Positions 31,563-40,577 of a stretch of DNA of 57,015 bases are shown here, one piece after another. Below the pieces are notes generated by a model, which ran no database searches, was not told the DNA's origin, and worked only from the letters and a program-made list of their open reading frames with translations. This DNA is from Isochrysis galbana (taxonomy: Eukaryota > Haptophyta > Isochrysidales > Isochrysidaceae): assembly GCA_018136815.1 (NCBI GenBank), contig CM030935.1, forward strand, positions 6,480,940 through 6,537,954, given 5' to 3'. The first letter of the stretch is position 1; each line of letters begins with the position of its first letter. Made by a program: the position numbers and the translations under genes.

Positions 31563-31682
31563 ACGTCACAAAAAGTCAGGTAAATCGGACCCCTTCGTTC
31601 AGGCTGACATCGCCAGCATACCCTCTTGCCAAACGAGTGGGTTGGATAGCGCTACCCTCATGATCCCCACGATCTTCCGCGA

Positions 31683-31868
31683 TTGAACGCTTTTCCATGC
31701 GGTGGGGGGGGGAGGTGATGGTGATTGAACGCGTTCCACGTGTAGGCTGATGGTGATTGAACGCTTTTTCCATGCGGTGGGGGTGATGGTGATTGAGCGC
31801 GTTCCACGTGTAGGCTGATGGTGATTGAACGCTTTTCCATGCGGTGGGTGATGGTGATTGAGCGCTTC
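31683..31868 (+). repeat. Minisatellite at the right edge of the island
   Basis: Alternating units of GATTGAACGCTTTTCCATGC with GGTGG, and TGATTGAACGCGTTCCACGTG with TAGGC (about 60-70 bases per pair), occur about 2.5 times. They share the words GATTGAACGC, TTTTCCA and GGTGATG with the array at 18386-18546. Confidence 0.85.
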
Positions 31869-31877
31869 TCGCCTTGC

Positions 31878-31967
31878 AAGGTGTACAGGCAGGTGCGCTG
31901 AGGGCTGTCGTGTTAGTACCGGGCTAGTGAGAGTAGTGGTACTAATGCTCAGTTAGATTATTTATTA
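31878..31967 (+). repeat. Dispersed repeat, right part (B)
   Basis: GGCAGGTGCGCTGAGGG, then GTCGTG and TAGTACCGGGCTAGTG, then GTAGTGGTACTAA and CTCAGTT match 56566-56635 in order and orientation. In the 56 kb copy this is directly joined to part A; here part A lies at 27520-27831. Confidence 0.85.
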
Positions 31968-32740
31968 TTTACGTTGCCAATGTCAGGGCTACACTATTGT
32001 TTTAGGTTCAGCGATGGAGCGCGCGTCGACCGCTCTCCTCTCCTAGCCCACAGTAGCCACACGACGCCCCAAGGTCGCGTTGCGTTACCGTTGCGTCGAA
32101 AGAGAAGGAGGACCATATTACCAGCTATCATTTTCGATTTACTTTTTGTTTTTGTGAATTCAGTTGTTGCAAAAAGTTTTTGTTAGATTGTATTGTGAAA
32201 AATTAAACAGCAAACCGTCGAAAGAGACGATCTAATTTTCTTGCGCTTATGAAATAAACTTCAAACACCTTCTTCGCCATCCTTTCCCCTGCGATCCTCG
32301 GCGGCGTGCTTCCGGTCTCGGGCTGCGCGCGCGCGCGAAAGAATTGGAAGTTGACTCGGACGGTCGTCTAGTTTGAGCATATGGAGGCCATCCATGCCTC
32401 TTTTTTTGCTTGAAGAAAGCCGCGAAAGCGATCCTCAGAACCCGATTCTTACCGTCCCCACCTCTAGCCGCGCGCGCACTATGACCCCCAGAACGCTCAA
32501 GAAAGAAATATTAGAAGACATACGTTGGGTGGATAGGAACGGCTGGATCCCCATAACTCACGGGAGGAGGGGGGCAGCAAGCAAAGATGATCACGAGCTA
32601 GGGATGATCTTCGCGACAAGGATTTCGTGGTGGGCCCCCAGTCTCAGAGTGGCCCTAGACACCACGAGATGATAGCCGTAAATCACGCGTTCTGCCTTAG
32701 CCTCAGCCCGAGGACCAGTGCCAAGCATATCTAGCGCGGC
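31968..32740. other. Intergenic, AT-richer, no gene seen
   Basis: The region from 31950 to 32280 is noticeably AT-rich and ends in mixed sequence. A 99-codon ORF at 32373-32672 (+) has a plausible stretch (KKEILEDIRWVDRNGWIPI) but no family I recognise. Confidence 0.4.
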
Positions 32741-35290
32741 TCAAGCACATTTGCACGCAGTGCCTATCTTTTCCTCGAGGAGACAATCGCAAACCGTGGC
32801 CTTCGGGTGCGCTTTCGCAGGTGCACTTGCGGTGCGGCGGCGGCTTGATGGGGCAAGAATCTCAATCTCACACGATGACTGCTTCACGAGCGAGCCTCGT
32901 TGTCCAGCCGTTGTGACGAGTGAGACGTCGCAGTAGTATGGGGCAAGCACCCCATCCGTGATTGGGGAAAGTGAAAGTGCGGAATTTGTTGGAGTTGGAC
33001 TCAGATCATCGGTGTTGATCATAATGGCTTCAGCAACATGGTGCGTGGCATTGGCCTTGATGACCCAGAATCCCTTATCCTTGACGCCCGCGTACTTGAG
33101 GCCAGGATCTGTCAGCATGCACGCCTCTTCAAAGTAGTTGTAGCGTTGGTCGCCCAGGCCGCTGAGCGCATTGCCAACAAAGGAACCCCAGCCGTTGGCT
33201 GTGACGCCGCCGGCAACGAGATTGATGCCAACGGGAGAGGTCTCGCTGCCGTCCCTGTACATCTGGTGTGCCCAAAAGTCATGCACGTCGCCGGAGAGCA
33301 CGACTGCGTTGTTCGTGTGTTGATCAAGAAGATCATACAGCATTGCGCGCTCGTGCTTGAAGCCCGTCCACGAGTCGGGATTCCAACCTTGCTTCATCAA
33401 GCCAAAGATGTACACTGCAAGGCCACAAGTGGGTGTGAGGAAGGAGGGCGGAATTCATCACTGGGCTGAAACACAACATCTCCGAGCAGGTCGGGGGATC
33501 AGGCAGAGCAAAGGGAGACGCAAGAGTGGGAGGACATGTGCGGGGACAGGGAGATCCCTGCTTACTTGCTCGGAAATACGTCCCGCCGCCTGAAGGGTAG
33601 AGAGCATCGAGGAGACCCTTGATTTGTGTCGCCTCATTCGGATGGGATTCCATCAGCTTGTACATGTCACCAGCGAGGATTTGATCAGACACCACAACTG
33701 ACGAGCCATACACTTGCCAGACTTTTCCTGCGCTTTTAGATGCAGAAAAAACATCGCGGAGGATCGTGCGCTGGTCTGCGCCCAGGAGTTCCCAGCGTGG
33801 ATCGTTCACCAAGCCCTCGGCAAAGGCATTGGCACTGGCAAAGTCTGACGCTGTCCAGGTACGTACGTCACTGTTGAGACTTGCGGCTGCCCCAAGCAAG
33901 ATAGTAAACATGCTGAGGGCAAAGTCGGGCTCCTGTAGTCCCAGCGTGCCGTGCGCCGGCCGCGCCTCGATACGTGTGTCCTGTAGCAAGAATGTGGCGA
34001 CATCGCCCCATTCGACAACCACTGTCAAATCCGTGTCGATCTGGCCCTGCGTCGACCGCGGCCCACGGCGGAGTGGCAACCATTCAAAGTATGCCTGAGC
34101 CGCCCGGTTGGCGCGCTCCAAAAATATCCCCTCGTCAGTAGAGCACTTCGCGGCTGGATTGGTCCGGTTGCCGGTGCAAATCGGCTGATGATTGTCCGCG
34201 CCCATGCCACGTCCATATGGATTGTTTGTGAATTCATGATCATCCCACTGTGCGATCATCGAGACTGAAGAGCGCAGCTTCTGGAGTCCCTTATCTTCGG
34301 CATAGAGTGCGTGGCGGCGGCGGTAGTCGGTAAGAGTGACGATCTCCCATGGAGGCTGGATCTGGTCGGTGCCACGAAAAAGGTTGCCGCCGTATTCATC
34401 TGAAAACAGCAATCAACAGGGGATGTGCTGGAGCGCTGGTGCATCTGTCGCGCAATTCCATGACAGCACGGTAGATGCAATGAGCGCGTGACGCTATTGT
34501 GTATAATGGGTGCTTGCAAGCAGGCCTGGGCATCGGATAGACAAGCTCATGAGACGTGCGAGCACTTCCAAAAGTAAAAGTACTCAATGGGTTCGGGAGG
34601 ATGGGGCAGGCGTTGCGCACAGAGATAGTCGCCAGTGTGGACCCAAAGGTCGAGATCTTTCACGTGCGCCGCGACGTCATATGCATGGAACCAACCGTTC
34701 TCCCAACGGGAGCACGAGAAGACTGCATAGGTGAGCGAACCCATCCAGCCAGGTGGAGGGGCAGTCTTGCCATGGCCAACGGGGGACGTCTTGCCAGCAG
34801 CGGTGAAGACGTACTGATACTTGGAGCCGGCCTTGAGCCCTGTGACATCGATCTTGGCGATCCAATCGTGCCCGGGTTCGACCCACACCTTACCGGTAAG
34901 CGCGGCAGGCGAGGACAGAGCGGCTGGGTCATCGCCCTCAGCCATCATGAAACTGACTTCAACACGTGCATCCGGCTCAGAGGGTGTAAACCGCGTCCAG
35001 ATGATGAGCGAATTCTGTGTGGGCGAGCCCGATGCGACGCCATGGTAGAAGCCGGGGACACCGCCAAACTCTGCCGCCAGTTTCGGCCCGGAAATGTAGC
35101 CGTTGAAGTATTGCTCGTCATCCGTCATCGGGAGAGAGGGACCTGCTCGTAGTTCCTTGAGTGCGTTTGTGGTACGAGGCTCGGCACATTCGCCATGATG
35201 TGTCTGAGGTGGCATTGAGCTGAACGCGTCGGCGTTGCCGGCGAGCAAGAGCAGCAGCAGACAGCACGATGAGAAGACCGTCGGCATCAT
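32741..35290 (-). CDS. PhoD-like secreted metallophosphoesterase (alkaline phosphatase D family)
   Basis: PhoD enzymes release phosphate from phosphomono- and diesters outside the cell, using Ca and Fe. Minus-strand exons: 35290-34621, 34399-33566, 33414-32741, joined in phase 1 both times, 725 residues. The first junction restores HTGDYLYEYGG, a family motif, by splicing T to AT. Residues 1-23 are a signal peptide (CCLLLLLLAGNADA). Next come an N-terminal beta domain (GVASGSPTQNSLIIWTRFTP), then FSCSRWENGWFHAY, HTGDY, AQWDDHEFTNN (about 274-284) and VLSGDVHDFWAHQM (about 540-553), carrying the metal-binding Asp, Asn and His residues. The C terminus is extended and Cys-containing. The ATG at 35290 or the one at 35287 may be used. 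A secreted phosphatase of this kind is typically induced in low phosphate; no regulatory site can be named here. Confidence 0.93.
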
Positions 35291-35505
35291 CACCTCGATC
35301 TTTGTGCGTCTGCGCCTCGCTGTGGCTCGCTGCCTCTCTCGTCGTCCGCTTCTTGCCTCGTCTCCTGCTAGACCTCTCCGTCGGCCCTCCCACCCGGGAA
35401 GAACGAGCGTCGTCCGCCGAAGTCGTCCTTCCGATCATTCGGAGGAGAGAATCCGTCGGAGTGAAGAAGGGGCGGCGGCCCGCCGGGAGGAAACAGCTAA
35501 CTGTC

Positions 35506-35638
35506 GGGGGGGGGGGGGGGGGGGGAGGGGGGGGGGGGGAGGGGGGGGGGGAGGGGGGGGGGGGAGGGGGGGGGGGAGGGGGGGGGAGGGCAAGGGGGAG
35601 GGGGAGGGGGAAGGGGGGGGGGGGGGAGGGGGGGGGGA
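35506..35638 (+). repeat. 130-base G-rich tract (G-run clusters)
   Basis: Runs of 5-18 G interrupted by single A (and one CAA) form an almost pure purine tract on the + strand, about 215 bases upstream of the PhoD-like start. It has strong G-quadruplex potential. ORFs through it encode poly-Gly or, in reverse, poly-Pro and are not real. Confidence 0.9.
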
Positions 35639-35639
35639 C

Positions 35640-37349
35640 ACCTCGTGTGCGGCCGACGGCGCCGCCGGGCCCTCGTCGGCCCTATCTCATCGAAGATCTT
35701 GATGTCACGCACAGAATCACCGCTGACTTCGGCATCAGTGGAGAAGACCTCCGCTGTTTTGTTTTGAGTTGCGGGGCAGGCCTCCAGAGGTCCACGGCCC
35801 GAAGACTTCACCCTGCCCGATGGCCACAAACTTGCCGCTACCTCGCCGCACGGCGTCTGTGCGAGCCTTTCCCCTCCCTCTGGCCTCTCTTGTGTAACTT
35901 GTGGGAGGAGGCCACAAACCGGCCGTTTCATCGTGGTTCAATCAGCATGTGCCGTGTTTGCGAAGTTCGACGTTCCCGTGATTCTAGACAAGCCAAAAAC
36001 AGGCCGTTTTGCTGTGTTTGAAGGTTCTTTGTGCCGTATTTAACATCTAGGGGACTCATATATCGGCTAAAAAGTTCCATCCTACATTATAGGACCGCGT
36101 CCTACGAAAATGATGGCGTCGTAGGACCCTGTGATTCCCCCTCGCAATGGCCCCCCTCGCGGGCCACCGGCGGGTGCACCTCCCACCAAAGTGGTGCGCG
36201 ACGGCCCCCCACCCCCACGCCCCTCCCCCCTGCCAGCCCCTGGCCGCTCAGGTCAGGTGCCCGCCTTTGGGTCCCGTCAGATCTCACCCAAACTGGGCCC
36301 TCTGAAAGGTTGCCCGCCATTGCTCCCGACCCCCCCCCGCGCGGAGGGCCCGTCGGACTGTCGGCCGATGTCTGACACGCTTGCCAGACCGCCTCCCACC
36401 CTGACCCATGGCGCGGGCCTGCACATGCTCTCAGATACCAACTTTTTGACGACCTCAGCCTCCCACTCCCACACTCACGACCGACCGACGAGCATGCCGA
36501 CACAGGTGACAGCGAGCGCGACGCGCTCGCACGGCAGCCACATCTCTGTCACACCCAACAGATCATGCATCATGCACATCAGCACTCGGTCGACCTGCGC
36601 CGGAGCGGGCGCGATCGGCAGCGCACCTGTCCCGCCAGCGGCCAACAAACTTTTGTCGACCAGCGAGCAGCGTCGAGCGCCATGGCGTCGTGGTGCTCCA
36701 GCTCCTCGTCAGTCGCGAGCCAGAGCGAATCTTGCGGGGCGAGGGCGAGGGTCAAAACCGTCGGACCGTCAAGGAGCATCCTTTGACGGGCGAATCGGCC
36801 GTGTGCGAGCCGTGTGTGGTGCGAATGTGCATGCGCGGACGTCACCGCTGGGGCACCAGGGTTTGAAATTTGCTTTATAGGCAATTTGGGGCGTCGGACC
36901 CCTAATTTAATATTTGTCTAGGCACCTTTTAAGTGAAAGAAACACATCTCTCTGTGGTCAGTGGGAGCGACGTCCAGTTCGGCTCGTGTGAGCCGCCAGA
37001 GCGTGTGCAAGGGCAAGGGGGGGGGGGTCCGACGCGACTTCGCACCGTCTTTTCGGACGAGGATTCTGAAAAGGCGGGGAGACCCTCCGAGCCGCTTTCG
37101 CCGGGGCTTTCCGCTCACGTCGACCCCCCCCCATATTAGTACTTAAAAAGCCGTGTTTGACCGCCCTATGCATGGCCACCATCTCCAGGCCATTCTTCGG
37201 CCGATCGGGGGCGATCGGACGTCGCGGAAGCTCCGCGTTTCTAAGAGTGATGCGCCCCACATTCACCACTTTGATTCCCTCCCGTGAGCTCCCGCCTCAA
37301 TCTCCCAAAATAGACGACCGCCACGAGCGGGGGAAGGGGAAGGGAGGGG
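35640..37349. other. Intergenic, no gene seen
   Basis: Several frames are open by GC bias (for example 36131-36880) but none shows a domain or sensible composition. GGCCGTTT occurs twice (35920-36010) in related contexts with the word GTGCCGT. A poly-G run lies at 37017-37027. Confidence 0.4.
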
Positions 37350-37498
37350 GGTCACTCACCGACGCCATTGCCCTTCGTGGGGCGGGAGGGGGTCGTTCGG
37401 AGGGGGGAGGCGGCTGGCGGGGCAGGTAGGGGGGACCCTAAGGAATCCTTGGACACCCAGGGGAGGTGGGAAATAGTGGTTGAAAAGGGTGAGTGACC
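37350..37498 (-). mobile_element. 149-base MITE-like element, copy 2 (inverted)
   Basis: Bounded by perfect 11-base terminal inverted repeats GGTCACTCACC (37350-37360) and GGTGAGTGACC (37488-37498). The interior matches the element at 21409-21557 read on the opposite strand (GGAATCCTTGGACACCCAGG versus TGGGTGTCCAAGGATTCC). Identical length supports a defined element. Confidence 0.8.
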
Positions 37499-37780
37499 GG
37501 GCTAATAAGAAACAAGAAACCACCCCCCCGGCGGCTTTGACCGGGATAAGAAACTCGAGATAAGAAACCCCCCGGGCGGAGCCCGAGGCCCGAGGGGACA
37601 AGAAAGCTATGAAAGCTTTTCACTCCTGTTTTCTTAATGGTGCACCCATACTGTAGCCTTAGCTGACGAACTGACACCCCAACACTGGTGTGCCCATGGC
37701 GGAGTACAATACCGTTTGGGTGGCCAGGCCCCCATGGGCAAGAACACTGAGACCTAGTAAAGTAAAGTATGGCCTTAGAC

Positions 37781-37782
<2 letters not shown>

Positions 37783-37817
<35 letters not shown>

Positions 37818-38200
37818 CCCGCCGCCATCATCGTCGATCCCCCCCCCACCCCGCACCCCCAATTCTCATTCTTCTCTCTACTTTTCTCTGCTTCCGGCTC
37901 ATCTCTTTTTCTTCTGCTCTCTTCTCATCGGGCCTCCCTCCCCGACCTCCTCCTGATTTATATTATGTCTTCTCTCCTGATCTCTCACCCTCTCTCCACG
38001 CCTCCCTTCCGCTCTCTGTGCTGCACACGTAATCGGGAGAGAGCCAGCGCACACACTCTCCCCTCTCGCCCTCCCCTCTCCCCTCTCACCTCTCCCCTCT
38101 CACCTCTCACCTCTCCCCTCTCCCCTTCTCACCTCTCCCCTTCGCCCCTCTCCCCCTCTCCCCTCTCCTCCTGCAGCTCTCACTTAACCCCCTGCGGGCG
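37783..38200 (+). repeat. (CT)n microsatellite and pyrimidine-rich leader of the epimerase gene
   Basis: A pure CT run of about 32 bases (37783-37814) is followed by CT/CCTCC-rich sequence to about 38170, including repeated CCCCTCTCACCTCT units at 38060-38170. It ends some 20-50 bases before the epimerase ATG, the same position as CT tracts at other gene starts here. Confidence 0.8.
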
Positions 38201-38217
38201 TCATTGCGACGCGTGCA

Positions 38218-39502
38218 ATGCTGCTGCGCCGCGCCCTCCTTGGCGGTGGCGTTGCCGGCGGTGTGGCTCTCGCGATTGCCGAGTGCCGTCAGGACCGGCG
38301 GCCTCTGCCTCTCCTCTCTCGTCTGGACGCGAACTCTCACCCTGACCATGATAAGGTGTTGGGCGAAGATGACGAGGGACGGAGCGTCGTGCTGCGCACG
38401 CTACGAAACGGCAGCCTGCGCGTGAGGGTGCTCGATTGGGGCGCCACCATCACCTCGGTCCAGCTGCCTGATAAGGACGGGGTGCTTGGAGAGGTCACGC
38501 TTGGGTTCGATGAGCTGCAGCCGTACATGGACGGTGCGGGCCCCGCACTCCCCAATGCGTTGGCCGGTACTAGCCGCACGTGCTGCGAGCTGAGCGCATG
38601 CCACACCGTTGCCTTCAGGCACGAGCCCGTACTTTGGCTGCGTTGCTGGGAGGTACGCCAACCGCATTGCAAGAGGCAAGTTTGTGCTGGACAACCAGGA
38701 GTATGAGCTTCCCACCAACAATGGGGCAAACCATCTCCACGGCGGGACCAAAGGTTTTGATAAGCGGCACTGGGTTTGCCAGGATCAGACGGACACCTCG
38801 GTCACGCTGGCGCTTCGCTCCGAGGATGGCGACCAGGGCTATCCAGGAACAGTCATCGCCAAGGTGACATATTCCCTTCCGACTCCGACGACGCTCAAGA
38901 TGGAGTACGAGGCGATGTGCGATGCGCCGACGCCTATCAATCTGACAAATCACACATATTGGAACTTGCGCGATGGCGGGCTGCGTTCCGTCATCGATCA
39001 CCAGATTCAGCTGGCCGCGGACCTGTACACCCCTGTTGACGCTGGATCGATCCCGACCGGCGAGATCCGCCGTGCCACAGGGGCAATGGACCTGACCAAG
39101 CCCGTTGCAATCGGTCGTGGGCTCAAGGACGCGGACAACGGTATGGGCTACGACCATAACTATGTGCTCACCTCGCCCATCAATCCAGAAGATGGCCTAC
39201 GCTCGTGCGCGCGCGTATGGGAGCCACAATCGGGCAGGTGGATGGCTGTGCGCACAAACCAGCCCGGGGTCCAGTTTTATACTGGCAACTACTTGGACGG
39301 CAAGCTCCCTGGACGCAACGGCGCCAAATACCACCGGCACTCCGGCTTCTGCCTCGAGACGCAGCACTTTCCCGATTCGCCCAACAAGCCCCACTTTCCA
39401 GACACTGTGCTTCGGCGGGGACAGGTCTACAAGCATGTCACCATCCATGAGTTTGGCGTCTCGCCGGTTCCGCCAACTGGGCCCATCCTCGTGACTCCGT
39501 GA
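38218..39502 (+). CDS. Aldose 1-epimerase (galactose mutarotase)
   Basis: The enzyme interconverts alpha and beta anomers of aldoses such as galactose and glucose. Exons 38218-38533 and 38619-39502 are separated by an 85-base intron (GTGCGG...TTCAG). Splicing in phase 1 joins YMDG to TSPYFGCVAGRYANRI, as in the family, giving 399 residues. Catalytic residues are visible: NHLHGG (about 143-148), the general acid histidine in NLTNHTYWNL (about H217) and the general base glutamate in GFCLETQHFPDSPN (about E351); GYDHNYVL is the substrate-binding stretch. The N terminus (LLRRALLGGGVAGGVALAIAEC) is hydrophobic with two arginines and could be a signal peptide or anchor, which is unusual for cytosolic mutarotases. 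The CT-rich leader ends just upstream. Confidence 0.94.
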
Positions 39503-39643
39503 GACACATGAAGCGCTGCGGCCGCGCGTGGTCCTCAAATCGAGGTTGCGTGTATAGCGTGGAGCCCATAGTAGTGAGTGTTAGTGCGGTTGGTGGATGA
39601 GAGCTTCGGGCCATTATGTTTTATGTTGCCCCATTTGACCGAG

Positions 39644-39883
39644 TTATCCGCCGCCTGTCGAGTCAAGCATTGTTGCCAAAGGGCTCTGGGCCACTACGTG
39701 GCGAGCAGTATTGGCGCGGCGCTTCGACCATCCTCCCTGCCGGGAGTCGGGTGAAGCTAAAAGCTTCTGGATTGGGTCGGGCAACTCCATTTGGGATTTC
39801 GGACGGGGGACGAACGGCGAACGAGGGGCGATGGGGCGGTAGGAGTTGCCACCATGGGGGTGGCAGCAGCGCTGCCCCACCAT
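39644..39883 (-). pseudogene. Truncated 5' fragment of the Gag-type ORF found at 43849-46566
   Basis: On the minus strand the frame reads RSPFVPRPKSQMELPDPIQ, then KLLASPDSRQGGWSKRRANT and VAQSPLATMLDST. It aligns with the beginning of the large Gag-like ORF (RSPFVPCPYTRMGLPDPVQ, then FIHPTPGGEEGQSA and VAQSPPVALDST). Frame and ATG are conserved, but homology stops after about 80 codons. It is a second, inverted and truncated copy of the same retroelement family. Confidence 0.75.
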
Positions 39884-40577
39884 GGGGAGTCCTTGTTGGG
39901 GAGGCGGGCCGTTGTTGTATTCAGGCCTCCTGGCATGAATATTTCGGCATGGATACGTGCCTTCGTCTTATATATCGTCTTCTATGTTCGTCTTGGTCAC
40001 TCAAGGCGTGCAGACTCGGATTCCCCCTGGGCTCAAACCGCCAAATTCGAAGATTTGAGAGTTTTATTTTTACCGTTTGTCAGAGCAAGGCTCATCTCAC
40101 TCTTGGTGATGGCCTGCGAGGGCGCGCCGGCAGCTAGCGCGGAGTGCGGTTCTTGCGGGGAGCTCATGGAGCTTTCCTCGGGGGTGACTACGGGCATGGT
40201 GATCGACGCACGACGCACGACGCACGGAGGGCGTGGAAGTGTGGAAGGAGGCTTGTGGGAGGTGGTGGCAGGCGACTGGGGGTGGCTCAGGCGCGTGCTT
40301 GGCTTGTATTGACTCGTTGACTCGGGGTATAGACTCGGGAACTCGGGGGGACTCGCTTGGGAACACGGTGGGACTCGACGAAGTTCCTACAAAATCACTC
40401 ACAAGAAACCCAAACCCCAACGACCTTGGGCTCAGAAAACTCACGTAAACACTCCGGACTCATACGATAAACAAACCCTCCCCGCGCGGCGAAGGCTGAG
40501 GTCGCGATCGCTCGTCATGCGCGAAGAAATACGGAAAGAGAGCGCAAAACTACGCAAACGAAGGGTTCGAACTATCG
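39884..40577. other. Stretch with GACTCG-rich low-complexity sequence
   Basis: No gene is supported. From about 40308 to 40385 the word GACTCG/AACTCG recurs at short intervals. Similar ACTTGA/GACTTGA repetition appears at 40745-40815 inside the 3' end of the integrase ORF, so both may belong to the same element. Confidence 0.4.

Noticed and set aside
27520-31967. A complete polinton-like virus or virophage
   Set aside because: No major capsid, packaging ATPase, protease, polymerase or integrase is visible, so only a small element of unknown class can be claimed.
5514-35290. Phosphate-starvation gene cluster (SPX plus PhoD)
   Set aside because: The two genes are 27 kb apart with unrelated genes between; co-location is not meaningful in this kind of genome.
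35269-36021. 250-codon plus-strand ORF upstream of PhoD
   Set aside because: Its core is poly-Gly/Arg from the G-run tract.
36131-36880. 249-codon plus-strand ORF
   Set aside because: Compositional bias (Pro/Ser/Arg), no domain, no splice or homology support.
38615-39157. 180-codon minus-strand ORF
   Set aside because: Antisense shadow of the aldose 1-epimerase exon, where all family motifs are on the plus strand.
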